From NCBI GenBank assembly GCA_000697335.1, contig JNEM01015382.1, positions 1 through 28,764 of the forward strand: DNA of 28,764 nucleotides, in the 5' to 3' direction. Positions 11,950 to 23,097 of this stretch are shown one piece after another (the first letter of the stretch is position 1; each line of letters opens with the position of its first letter). The notes under the pieces are model-generated. The model was not told where the DNA came from. It ran no database searches and saw nothing but the letters and a program-made list of their open reading frames with translations. The translations under genes were made by a program, and so were the position numbers. Source of the stretch: Conidiobolus incongruus B7586. Its lineage: Eukaryota > Entomophthoromycota > Entomophthoromycetes > Entomophthorales > Conidiobolaceae.

Positions 11950-13150
11950 TATAAATATTATTGAATTTCTTATTCCACTAAGTATTAATGTATATGCTTT
12001 AAAAAACTACAGAACTTAAAATCCTAGTCTTCTAATAAAATAAAGTAAAAAAAAAGATGGAAAAACTTTTTAAAAGGAAATTATTAAAGATACTAACTTT
12101 CAATAAAGTTTTAAGATAGTTATTATGCTTAAAAAAATAGAAAAGTGAGAATATATGTGAATTTTATCTTAATTAATAAGATTACTGTTAAAAACCTTTA
12201 TCCTCTATTATTAGTTTAAAACTTGTTAGATTTATTACAACAAAGAGTTATTTTCTTATCTTTTAATCTTCTATTAAGTTACTATTAGATTAAGGTAAAG
12301 AAAGAGGATAAATATAAAATTATTTTTAATGTTGTATAAAGTTAATATTAATATAACCAACTCTTAACCTATTTAACACTTTAGTATTCTTCTAATAATT
12401 TATAAATACCATCTTTTATAAGTATATTAAGTATTTTATGTTTATTTATTTAAATGATATTTTTATTTTCTTAGAAACAGTTAAACAACATTTAAGATAC
12501 TTAAAGTAATTGTTTATAGTATTATAACAACATAAATTATATATTAATATAGAGAAATATGCTTTTAGTTTTTATTAAATTAGATATTTAAGTCACTATA
12601 TATCTAAAGGTATAATTACACCTAATAAATCTAACACTAAAAAGGTTAAAGTTTTAAATCCCTTAACTAATATAATAAAGTTTTGTTTTTTCTTAAGAGT
12701 TACTAGTTACTATAGAAGTTTTATAAAAGGTTATTCTTATATAACTTATCTTCTAACTAAATTAACTAAGAAAAATATCCTTTATATTTAAATATTAAAA
12801 TATAATGAAACTTATAATAAATTAAAAGAGAGACTTATTTTTTACTTAGTATTATATACTTTTAAATTTAACTATTTATTTATTCTAGCTATAAATACTT
12901 TAAACTATATAACAGGAGTTATTTAAATTAATATAATAATAATCACAAAAAACATCTTGTGAAATATTAGTCAAAACAATTCTCATTAGCTTAAAAGAAA
13001 TATAATACTATTATAAAAGAAAGTTTAACTATTATCCTTGTTGTTTAATATTTCTATTACTATTTATTAGGCTAAGTATTCTATATCATTATAAATTACC
13101 AACCAGCTAAATCTTTCCTGATAAGTTTTAACCCCTCCCCCCAATAAACT
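11950..13150 (+). other. Reverse transcriptase and RNase H remnant of the gypsy-type fossil
   Basis: The reverse transcriptase catalytic box of gypsy elements (family form YxDDI-I-FS) is recognisable at about 12,440-12,475. The start of the RNase H domain is recognisable at about 12,870-12,930. Both are degraded. They anchor the family assignment together with the downstream integrase. Confidence 0.7.
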
Positions 13151-13599
13151 TATTAGATAGTAAAACTCTCAACTTATAATTATATTATAATAAATAAAAA
13201 AGGGAAAAAACACATTAATGCTGAATTTTTTAATAGAATTAAAATAAACCTATATATAACCTAATTTATAAGAGGTACCTAATTTTAAACAAGAAGATAT
13301 AAACTTTATTTAAAGAAAGTATTTAATTATTTACAATTCTTTATAAAACACCTTAAGTATAGTAGAACCTAAGCTGAATATAAGGTAGTTATAAGTTATT
13401 TTATCTAAAATAAACAATTGGTTTTTAATCAACATCAACCTAATAGTTAACTATATAGAATTATCCTTAAGATTTCTAAAAGGAAAGAGAAGATAGAAAT
13501 CACTTATTTAGAAAGTAAACATTATAGTTATAAAGTTACTTATAAGGGACTTCAACCTTATTATTAGTAGCTTAAATAAATTACTCAACTGAAGAATTT

Positions 13600-14020
13600 T
13601 ATCTAAATATATAAAGTTTACCAATAATTCAAACATTGTGCTTTAAAAAAACTTAAATAAATTATAGAACCTCCTAACTAAATCTTTAATTGCTAGTATT
13701 TAAACTATATTAACCTTTTTAAACTAATTAGAAAAGAATATAAATATATTCTAATAATGGTTAAAAGTATAACCTGATGGGTAATTACAATCTTAACTAA
13801 AGAATATATAGTGTTAATTATTGTAAAACTTTTTTACTATAAGGTAATTAATGTTTATAGTCTTTTAAAAAAATAATAACTGATAATGGTTATTATTATA
13901 TAAAAGATTTTAAACAATTATAAAATATTTTAACAGTATATTATATTAAAACAATAACTTATTATCCTTAAACCAATAATAAAGTAGAAAGGTTTAATCA
14001 AACACTGATTGAGTCTTTTG
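13600..14020 (+). other. Integrase remnant of the gypsy-type fossil
   Basis: Remains of the zinc-binding HHCC end lie near 13,615-13,650. The core domain follows, with the TDNG block near 13,890 and the VERFNQTLIE block near 13,985-14,012, which is the glutamate end of the D,D-35-E catalytic centre. It is degraded. Integrase downstream of RNase H separates Ty3/gypsy from Ty1/copia. Confidence 0.72.
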
Positions 14021-14758
14021 CTAAATAATATAAAAAAAACCAAGTTTTCCTAGGATAGAAAAATCCCTTAGGTAATTTAAAATTATTATACTAAGGTTTA
14101 TTCTACTATAAGATATATACTTTTTTATTTAATATTTAATATTATGCTTAAGGAACTTTTATCATTATAATTAAAACTTATGTTAGTTGAAAAATATTAC
14201 ACTAAGGTTAAAAATCTAGAGAATCTTTATTATATTCACACTTCTCTTTTTGAAAGACAAGAGCTAAAATAATATCTTAAACTCTTAGAAGAAAAGTTGA
14301 AAAGAGGTTAAGTAATAATATTAGCTAACCCTCACAAGGTCTAAAAAAATTAATCTAAGTTATTACCTAAAAAACTTTTGGGTTATAAAATAATAGACTT
14401 TAATAAAAAAGGAGTTTATAAAGTAATATTCCCTAGTGAGTATAGTAAATAAGTTAATTAAGATCAGATATGTATTTATTGAGAACCTAATATTAAAGCA
14501 AACAACTTATATAAACTTTAGATAACTTTAATCTATTATCTATTATTATCTTAAGCTTTATAATTAGAGTTTCTTAACAAAATCTATAAGCTACCTATTA
14601 ACACTATATAACTATTATTTACTTTTACTTTTTACTAATGGTTAATATATCCAAATATTTTAATCTTTATTTTAAGTTCACTATAGAAATTTTTTAATCT
14701 ACCTATTATTCAACTAAATTGTAAGTTTTAAGTTAAGACTAGAAATACCTTGAGATAT

Positions 14759-15217
14759 TATTACCAGCAAGTATTCTAATAGTTAAGTTACTTTTATAAT
14801 GTTATTAGATATTAACATCCTTTTTAATTCACTTATATATAGCAAAGCCTCACTTATCATCTATAGTTGTTATCTTAATATTAATGTATTTTAACCTTTT
14901 AAAAGATGAGTTATAATTTATAAATTATTATAGATATATAACCTTAGTTATAACTATCATAATAAAGATATCTTTTTCTATCATAAATCTATTAAATTAC
15001 TTAAATCTTTAAGTTATTACTTATCAACTAGTAATTATGTTAAGAATTAAGATAATATTAAATTTTTGTAATTCTTGGTTAAAGATATTATGGATATTTG
15101 TGATTTATAAGCAATTTACTTTATTAGTACTTGTCCCTACCTCTTAATATATCCAGCAGGCATAATATTCAATTTTTACCCAAATCCTTAATATTAAGAA
15201 ATAACTTATTGTCAATA
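14759..15217 (+). repeat. 3' LTR of the gypsy-type fossil
   Basis: This is the second copy of the 459-bp repeat, with no net length change against the left copy. Differences are nearly all C/T or G/A and run in both directions, for example the left copy keeps more C in its first third and this copy keeps more in its last 60 bp. An (AT)n run begins a few bases after its end. Confidence 0.88.
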
Positions 15218-15919
15218 TATATTAATATATATATATATATATATATTTTATTATTATAGTTTGTTATTTTATAAAGTTAAATAATTATCACCTATATTAA
15301 TTAAATTTTAGGTTTTAATATATTAACCAGTGGTTAATAAAATAAAATCAAGAATTATAATCTATAATCAAATAATATAATTTAATTATATAATCCAATT
15401 TATATTAATATAATTAAAAGTTAATTGAATAAATAAATAAATAAATGAATTTAACTTTAAAACTCATTATTATAAGTAAATATATATATTTTTTATTTTA
15501 TAAATGACTATTATAGATAATATATTTGATATCAAATATATTATTAATGATCATTAATTTCATTTTTCTATATTTTTTTACTTTAATTTTTATTACTTAT
15601 TATTTTAATTTAGTAAAAATTTAATTATTATTGACTTTTAAATAATAATAATATTTAAAAGTAGAATTATCAAATATTTTATTAATATATTTTTTAATAA
15701 TAGAATATTTAATTATATTAAATATTTATCATTAATATAATAATAAATTTGTAAATTTAATTATAAAAATATAAATTTTGATAAATAATATCTAATGATT
15801 TTAAAAGAGATAATAAAACAACTTGTTTAATATAATATATAGAGATATATCTTAATAAATTAATAAATATCATTCAGGCAAACTTCTTATAAAAACTAAT
15901 ATAGAGATTATCTAAAATA
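15218..15919. other. AT-rich gap with (AT)n run and two adjoining palindromes
   Basis: No gene is visible. The stretch begins with an (AT)n run at about 15224-15246. It also contains a perfect 28-bp palindrome at 15517-15544 next to a perfect 16-bp palindrome at 15543-15558. Confidence 0.6.
15517..15558. repeat. Two abutting perfect palindromes
   Basis: 15517-15544 is a 28-bp perfect palindrome centred on TTTGATATCAAA. 15543-15558 is a 16-bp perfect palindrome (ATTAATGATCATTAAT) overlapping it by two bases. Short AT-only palindromes are expected in such DNA, but these contain G and C at matching places and adjoin each other. Function unknown. Confidence 0.7.
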
Positions 15920-16370
15920 TTTTCCATTTACTATTTTTTTCAATCAGACTATCATTTATGATCTATATATATCATCTCACAATTTTATAAAATATCCATT
16001 TCATACCATAATAAATCCAATGTCGATTGGTTATTCAAATTTAAAACCTGTCCCTTTGTAATTTAAATTCCATAAAAGAGGATTTACATTGGTAAAAGAT
16101 TTGCCATATTAATTACGAATATTGTTTAATTTAGCTGGATTAACTGGTGTATTAATATTCTGAATCTCTCATAGTCCAAACTCAACATGGGAAAATTATT
16201 CCTTTATAATTTCAACTCATTAGATTAATTAAATTCCTCACTTTAGGAGGGATAGCCAAATATTGAGCGGTAAATTATCAATTGTGAAAGATATAATTAC
16301 CAGGTTGGAAAGCTGTATATAAAATGATTGCTTAGAAGCTTATTGAGGAAAATAGTTGAATAATGATAGC
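15920..16370 (-). pseudogene. Decayed paralogue of the secreted beta-trefoil protein at 19584-20027
   Basis: On the minus strand from about 16316 the translation gives FQPGNYIFHN, then FTAQYLAIPPKV, VWTM and NPLLWNL. These line up with FEPGNYTFQN, FSAMYLAVPPNV, IWTV and NPVLWDL of the intact gene, in the same order and spacing. Homology covers most of the mature protein. The signal-peptide part (about 16317-16370) and the C-terminal 30 codons are hardly recognisable. At least seven in-frame stops, some at tryptophan positions of the intact copy, and one or more frame changes show that it is dead. Orientation is the same as the intact gene about 3.6 kb away, suggesting an old local duplication. 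Ends are approximate. Confidence 0.78.
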
Positions 16371-17474
16371 TGTTAAATATTAAAGTTTCTTAGGGCAGAC
16401 TATATGTCTTTTAATTTGAAATTAATTGTAATAAAAGTTTATATAGTGGCAATTTCTAATATTGCAATTATTATCTAGTTTTAGTCGAAAGGTAAAAAAT
16501 TTTACTACTAAGGTATATTTTCAATATAAAGATGAATATTTTATTAATTTATTAAAATATTTTTAATACTATTATTCCAATATTATAGAGAAGGATAAAT
16601 AATTTTAATTTTAAATAGGTTTTTATTATCCAAATATAAATTGAATATAATATTAATCAAATTTATTTTTATTGGATATAAATATTAATAAATATAGTTT
16701 TATTACTATAGTACAATATTTTGATAGGAATTTGTAATAAGAAAATAGGAATAAAAATTCAAATCCTATATTATAAAATTATAAATATTTTTATTTAGCT
16801 ATTATTAAAATATTTGAAAATTATTCATTAAATTCAAATTAATTGAAAAGTTTGATATTATTTACATTTATTTTTTTTAATAAAATATTACCAATTAACA
16901 GTATTATTTTGTATATACTAATAAGAAACTCTGAATCTAATTAAGAAATATATTTTTAATACATTTATAATTTTAGTAAAAAATAAATTATTTTATGTAA
17001 TTCTTTTATATATTATAGTTTTTAATTAATTTTATTATCTTATTTTTAATATATTAGCTGAGTTCTCAAGCTTAATAATTATTAAATCAATATTAAAGAA
17101 TATTTTTTTTGAATTTATAATCAATAATTATATATATTTCTTTTAAATTAAATATCTAATACTGTTAACATTTCGAGATTAAATTTATGATTTATATATA
17201 AAAGATCAAAAATAAATAATTAACAAAATTTCATTATAGTTATATAAAAATTATATAATAATACTTCTATAATTTATTTACTTAAAATTACTATTTTTTA
17301 ATAAAAACTTGATATTTTGCTAATGATAAGATTAAATTCATTATTATACATATAATATTCTGTTAATTTTTAATATTACAGCTAGTTTTATTTATTAGGT
17401 AAAATTAATATAAATATAATTATAAGTATTATTTATACTGAGTTTCTTTTAAGCTATTCTATAATTAATTTATC
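16371..17474. other. AT-rich intergenic stretch; nothing recognised
   Basis: It contains only A/T-rich sequence with stops in every frame, and no repeat family or RNA gene that I can see. It separates the decayed paralogue from the structured island at 17475. Confidence 0.5.
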
Positions 17475-17920
17475 ATCTTGATGGAGAATAATCCTGTCAA
17501 TTACTCAAGAAACTCCGATTACCACAGGATTCGAGAAGTCACATTGGAGATATCACACCCCATGAACTAGTTGATCCTATTACTTTCCACCTGTAAGTCA
17601 TTCATGTCCACAAAAATCAACAATGGAACCTAATATAAGATTATCACAAGCAAACTAATAAACACATCTTCTATCTTCATTTTCAAAAGTATACTGTCTC
17701 TAAGTTTTTCTCGTAACCCTCACAAAAGTGTTGAGTTGTGACGAGCGTGAGATATTTACTTTATTCAAAGAACCCGATTCGTAACAAGTCATTTTCACCT
17801 ACTTTGGTGAACCCCAATAATTTCCCTTAATTACGTGGTAATTTATTGTTTACCACTGGCGATTCCCCGTTTAAGCTCGTAAAGCCCATTGTTGTCAGTG
17901 TTAACACCCGACAATCTTAT
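17475..17920. ncRNA. Candidate structured non-coding RNA gene, class and strand unknown
   Basis: G+C is about 37-43% in the lines I counted, against mostly A/T on both sides, with sharp edges. No reading frame crosses the block on either strand; the longest ATG-started frame (from 17481) is 29 codons. Hairpins are dense: AATCCTGT 17490-17497 with ACAGGATT 17524-17531; CTCGT 17710-17714 with ACGAG 17741-17745, enclosing AAC/GTT and CAC-AAAA-GTG; TTCACC 17794-17799 with GGTGAA 17806-17811; GTGGTAA 17835-17841 with TTACCAC 17850-17856; and TTGTC 17892-17896 with GACAA 17910-17914 around GTGTTAACAC. Length (about 450 nt) would suit RNase P RNA, MRP RNA, SRP RNA, telomerase RNA or a large snoRNA. 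I could not place the diagnostic motif of any of them, so the class is open. Confidence 0.5.
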
Positions 17921-19583
17921 TATAATTAATATTTTCATTAGTATATATTGATATAATAAAATAGGATTTTCAAATTTAATTTATTTATTTACTATAATAA
18001 TCAGAACTAATTTTTATGTATCAGAAATAAAATTTAAGGAATAACTTATTTTTATATATTGTATTATATAAATTAATCATTCGCAATAATACTATATTAT
18101 CAGTTAAACATTATTTAGGTGATAATTTTACTTTGATATTATAAATTTAAAGAAATTTCAAAATTTAAATTATATATAAAATATTTAATAATATTGACTG
18201 GAAATCAGTTAATCATGTTACTATTTTTTTATTCCCTATAGCTCAAGTTTAAAAATTAATAAAAATTATTAAAAAGAATTATTATTTAAATATAAATATA
18301 TAAGAAGGAAAATCATATAATAAATCCCATATAATATTTTTTATATAAGACTTAATAATTATAAGATGCAAATATCAAAAAAATATTAAATTTTATAATT
18401 ACTATTATAATATACCATATAAGATAATAAAAGAAGACTTTTTTGAATATAATATTATTATTAAGAATAAGTCAATTATAGTTATTGAGTTTTTATAAAG
18501 TAGAATTTATTATTTATAAAAATTTTAAAAGTTTTTCTAATATATAAAATTCCAATTTATTTTTATATCTTGATTATATTCAAAGTTTAGTAATATTATC
18601 AAAATTTATCATATAATAGAGGTAATATATGGTCATATAAATTATAATTATTATACTATATATAAAAAATACCAAATCAAGTTAAGCTAGGATTATATAA
18701 CTTTGAATATTATAATCTATTTTCATATATATTTCCAAATAAAAAATTATATTAAATGAAATTTAATTATGAATAGTTTGTATTATATAATCAATAAAAT
18801 AGATTAATCAATTTAATTAAGATTTTCTTTGCATTCTAACTTCACAAGGTTGTGATATATAATTATGAATAAAACATCAATGATAAGTAAATTTGAAAGT
18901 TGAAATTTAGTACATAATTTTATTATAAACAGCTTCAAAACACACTATGGAAAATATTCGATTTTAATATTAAACATTATTTTAATTTAACTTTAATCTA
19001 TTAATAATTTTGGAAAATATTTAAAGTTATGTATTATTTTTTAGCATTTATTAGTTATGTACAAGGAATTAGGGTATAAAAATCGTTTGGATATAAATTT
19101 ATAGAAATATAATAAAGTGATATTTAAAACCATAAATATATTAATTCAAATGAAATTGAGGTTAGATAAAAATTAACATAATTGCAGTAATCAATTGGAT
19201 GATATAGTTCCTAGAAAATTAATTATAGAATATTGTAATTCGTCTTAATTCAATAGAAAGACTATGAAAATATATATTATCGATTGATATTTTATTATAT
19301 TTTATTACGACTCGTTTACTTCAATTCAAGCGTTTGAATATTATTCATTTATATGTTTTTTATTAATTGAGAGTGAATAAAAATTAATATTTTGAAATAT
19401 TATATATGATTATGATAACCTATAGCAGTTATTGTATAAATATTGAATAGAATTTTTGAGTTAAAAATATTTAATATCATTAAGTCTATGTTATATAAAA
19501 TAAAACAATTAAGTACAAACTTCCGATTGGAATTTTTATTTTTGAGATAATAGTAAATTTGACATAGTTCAAAATTTTTTAAA
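17921..19583. other. AT-rich intergenic stretch; nothing recognised
   Basis: About 1.66 kb of A/T-rich sequence with slightly more G+C near 18830-19330. The minus-strand open frame 19400-19621 overlaps the end of the secreted protein gene, and its Ile/Leu/Asn/Lys composition looks like noise. No RNA gene or repeat family is supported. Confidence 0.5.
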
Positions 19584-20027
19584 CTAATTTCTTTTTGAAG
19601 CAAACCACATATTAAATTCAAGAGTTATCTCACCTGACATTAATACAGTGGCTGGATTTTTAATTCCATTTAATGCCAACAACGACTTTTTATATTCAAT
19701 AAATTTAATAAGTTTCCCTCCACTAAGGTCCCACAAAACTGGATTCTTATCAGTCAAAATAGGTTTGTTGTTTTTAACACTCAAATATTTTTTAGTATGA
19801 TTATTGTAAATAGTGTATTGAGATCCAGAAGGTCTAACGGTCCATATTTGCTCTGGTAGAAATTTGTAACTATAATCCCAGCCAACTGGTTTAACTGGAT
19901 TAGTTACATTGGGTGGCACTGCTAAATACATTGCGCTAAATTTCCAATTTTGGAAGGTGTAATTTCCAGGTTCAAAGGCTGCATATGCCACACTTGCTAA
20001 GTAGATAATTGGTGCAGTTAACTTCAT
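19584..20027 (-). CDS. Small secreted beta-trefoil-like protein (peptidase inhibitor I66 / ricin-B-like pattern)
   Basis: This is a single exon of 147 aa. I chose the ATG at 20027-20025; the open frame reaches further up but without another ATG. Residues 1-16 (MKLTAPIIYLASVAYA) are a classic signal peptide with an AYA-A cleavage site. The mature part of about 131 aa has no cysteine. It shows the spacing of fungal I66 inhibitors and R-type lectins: PGNYTF at 20-25, QIWTV at 60-64, YTIYN at 71-75, KKYLSV at 79-84, PVLWDL and a closing MWF near the C-terminus. Three N-glycosylation sequons are present (N22, N40, N76). The likely role is a secreted or cell-wall inhibitor or binding protein; the target cannot be read. 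A decayed paralogue lies at 15920-16370. Family placement is by motif pattern only. Confidence 0.8.
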   Translation of the reverse strand: MKLTAPIIYLASVAYAAFEPGNYTFQNWKFSAMYLAVPPNVTNPVKPVGWDYSYKFLPEQIWTVRPSGSQYTIYNNHTKKYLSVKNNKPILTDKNPVLWDLSGGKLIKFIEYKKSLLALNGIKNPATVLMSGEITLEFNMWFASKRN

Positions 20028-20067
20028 ATTGATAATTGACAAGAGTTTAAAGATTTTCAAGGTAAGT

Positions 20068-20075
20068 TATTTATA
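20068..20075 (-). promoter_or_regulatory. TATA-box candidate of the secreted protein gene
   Basis: The minus strand reads TATAAATA about 41-48 bp before the ATG, just outside a GC-richer GAGCA context. In AT-rich DNA such matches arise easily, so position is the main support. Confidence 0.35.
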
Positions 20076-22439
20076 ATGCTCTGGCTATTCAATGGTTTTA
20101 AAATTTAAAATGATAATCGTTTTAATGGCAAAATAATTGGTTATATATTAGATTGGAGGATTGGGAAAATAGTATTACAAATATAAATTACTCAAATTAG
20201 TACTTAGAAATATTAATTAATCAACAAATTTATTAATTTATTAACCCGATATTTAAAAGTTAGTTATTAGAGAGGTAAAACATAAATTCAAACAGGATTT
20301 TATATAAACAGTTGCTAAATACAACACAACAATTTACACATTTACTTTCAATAGGTATTAAACTAGGATAATTATTAAGCTAATTTTGATTATCCTAATT
20401 TTTAAAATTTATATAAAATAGCAAAAAAAAATATATGAAATCAAGTTCATTTTTATCATTTTTGAAAAATCTATATTTATATTATGATTGTAAAATAAAA
20501 TTCAACTTGAATTTTCTAATTATATTTTATAAAGAATATGTTATTATATTTTTATTTTTAGTTATGATAAATATATATTTGATATAAATCAGATTTAATT
20601 TCTAATTTTATATTCATTTCTTTTTATATTTTAATTTTAATTATTATATATTTTAGTTAATACCATATTTTAAAAATTAGACAATTATATATTCTCTACT
20701 TTGTATATATCTCAGCTAATTGAATAATTTTATATTGCAATTTATAAGATATCAAACTCAAATCAAGAATATTGAAATAATATAATTTGATATTAAGTAT
20801 TATATTGGTTTCCAATATATATTATGGCATTAATTGATGAAAATTTTTACAATTCATTAAAAAAAATAATATAAGGTTAAAAAATTGATAAGTTATAATA
20901 AAAAATAATAAAGGGAAAATATAATTTATTAAATATATTGAAATATCAAAAGTAAATCAATATACAAATATAGCATTTATTTTAATTTATCATATTTTTT
21001 TAAGTTCCTAATATTTATTCTTTGGCAAGATATCAACCTTGACAATATAAATGTAATTAAATTATTAATATTTCTTTAAAAATAATTTTCTATTTGAGTT
21101 ATGAAGTTATGAAATATATAACTTCGATCAAAATTGTGATTTTAAAAATATATTTTATCCTAGATTTTAACTCTCATATCTTTATAATAAATTGATTTAG
21201 ACGGAGAATTGGGTTTAATATTCATTGAAGTTTTATTAAAAATTTTTAGAAAATGAAATAAGATTATGGGGTATTTTTTTATATGAACATTAATGGCAAA
21301 TAAATATAATGTATTTTATATATTTTTTACTAATATTAAATATGAAACCTAATTTTTTACTAGACATTAGAAGGTTTTACTGTGAATTAATGAATTTATA
21401 GTTTATAATATAATTATAATTATTATTAACTTACATATATAGTATGTATTGTACCAAAAAAGTATAATAACAAAGAAATTGGGCAACAAATATCCAATAT
21501 GGTATACTGAACATTCAAAACAGGAAATAAATCAACTCTGAATATTCAGTAAATTAGAAGTTACAATTTAACCGCAAAATTTAAACATTCGGACAAAATG
21601 ATTTAAAAAATACTAATTGATCAAAACATTTTATCAATTAATTTTAATTTTATAAAATGTCATGATGATTAATATATTTATTTTTAGAAAACACATCAAT
21701 ATTAATGAGATATATGAAAGAGTGTTATCCTCTCCAAAATGCACCATGTTGACGATATTTCACCATTAAAAACAAATTAATCCTAATATTATTAATATTA
21801 TTATTAGAATATTTTTTGAGTTGAGAATCAATATTAAAATCAACAAAATATTTGATAGTCTTATTAGTTTGATTGATTATTGAATATTTTATTTATAAAT
21901 GGTCTATATGTTAAATATAACATGCGTGGTTTTATTAGTATATGTAATAATAGAATCAGAATTTAAAAGCATTACAGTGTAACTACTGAAATATTGACTA
22001 GAACTATTTCAATAACCATATTAAATTTTTGAGTAATTCTTCATATAATTAAAATATTACATTAGAAAAGATTTACAAAAAAGTATAATGAAAATTTCAA
22101 GTTTGATCAACTTATTATGTTTACTAATTCACCTATTAAGTATCCTTTGATTTTTTAAAATAATTATTAAAACTAATAAAATTCTTACAATTACAGAAAT
22201 TTATGTGAATGTATTAGGTTTCTATAGATTGATTTAATAAATTAATGAAAATAATAATGAGATAAAAATAATATACTATGAATTAGGCTTGTGTAAGAAT
22301 TGGTATATTATGAAAATTATTTCAGTTGATATTTTGGTTGTTAATTTATTATAAAAAAATATAATTTATTCAAAATATTGGTATATAATTTTATTGAAAT
22401 ATTAATTATCTTGTCAAAATATAACGATTATATTTAATA
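20076..22439. other. AT-rich intergenic stretch; nothing recognised
   Basis: About 2.4 kb of A/T-rich sequence without a supported gene. Short patches of slightly higher G+C occur at about 21440-21600 and 21710-21780, too small and too broken to interpret. Confidence 0.5.
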
Positions 22440-22800
22440 AAATATTTTAAAATTCAATCCCAATAATGCAGAAATCATATTATGGTTATTTAGATGGTAA
22501 CTTGCCCAAAGATCTTTGCCTCACTAATTATTTCCTTATGGGAATGTTACTCTGGAAGGTAAATCATTTTAAAAATCTCATTTTCTTAAAACCTATCTCA
22601 CCTTTAAACAATGTCTTTAGCCAATTGACAGACTATAAAATAACTGATGTCGTAAATCTAACTATGGGAAATCAGTGGACCTCTTTAAGGTAATAATACC
22701 CTTTCATCTTCTCTATAAAGCCTTTAATCTAGTACTGTCACTTACTAACAGTAGCTTACCTGTCTTAGCTACTTGTTTTATTTAATGCTAGCAACTGGCT
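22440..22800. other. Unresolved island: gene remnant or non-coding RNA
   Basis: Base composition rises above background. An open frame of 75 codons runs on the plus strand from 22466 to 22693, containing MGMLLWKV and later YKITDVV. This faintly resembles the FGMLLWE segment (subdomain IX) of fungal protein kinases. A GTAAAT donor after LLWK and a TTTAG acceptor 62 bp later look like a local intron, but splicing them breaks the frame. Further right, AGTAGCT at about 22751 can pair with AGCTACT at about 22768, and TACTAAC stands at about 22743. Reading it as a decayed kinase exon is a guess. Confidence 0.25.
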
Positions 22801-23097
22801 TTGTAATTATATAATGGTCAAATTAAATATTAGATATTCAAAACAATAATAATAATAATAAACATAGATGCAATAAAAGTTTGAATAGTTTCTAAATTTT
22901 TTTTATCAATTATATTATTCTATACTTAAAAAATTTTAATTTATTTTCTTAAAAAAAGTAAAATATTAAATTTTAAATATTAAAATTATTAAATATAAAT
23001 TTTTAAAATTGGTAATAAAAGTTCAAAAATTGACCACTACTCAATGTTGAGAAAATTTTATGATATAATATAAAAAAATTATATGGATAGTTTTGTC

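Larger units (their letters stand above)
8535..15217 (+). mobile_element. Ty3/gypsy-type LTR retrotransposon, full-length but broken fossil
   Basis: The element spans about 6.7 kb between two direct repeats of equal length (459 bp each) and reads left to right on the plus strand. Recognisable remains come in the order gag (about 9,680-9,900), aspartic protease (about 11,415-11,650), reverse transcriptase (about 11,950-12,760), RNase H (about 12,870-13,150) and integrase (about 13,600-14,020). Integrase after RNase H is the Ty3/gypsy (Metaviridae) order. The coding parts are broken at dozens of places, so this is a dead copy. The two LTRs differ at very roughly one site in nine, nearly all transitions, so LTR divergence reflects a mutation process as well as time and cannot be converted to an age. 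Target-site duplications cannot be read because both flanks are low-complexity A/T. Confidence 0.88.

Noticed and set aside
8535-15217. Ty1/copia assignment of the retroelement
   Set aside because: Integrase remains lie after reverse transcriptase and RNase H, which is the Ty3/gypsy order.
17481-17570. 29-codon ATG frame at the start of the structured island
   Set aside because: It is short, has no recognisable product, and lies in a block dominated by paired segments. Kept only as a possibility under the ncRNA entry.
17711-17725. Possible telomerase RNA template (GTAACCCTCAC)
   Set aside because: It does not encode a repeat of the common fungal TTAGGG type, and no repeat of that unit exists in the window.
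19400-19621. 73-codon minus-strand open frame overlapping the secreted protein gene
   Set aside because: It overlaps the end of a well-supported gene in another frame, and the rest is A/T noise.
20027-20060. Upstream extension of the secreted protein from a TTG
   Set aside because: No ATG exists there. The ATG at 20027 gives a textbook signal peptide, and a TATA-like box lies just above.
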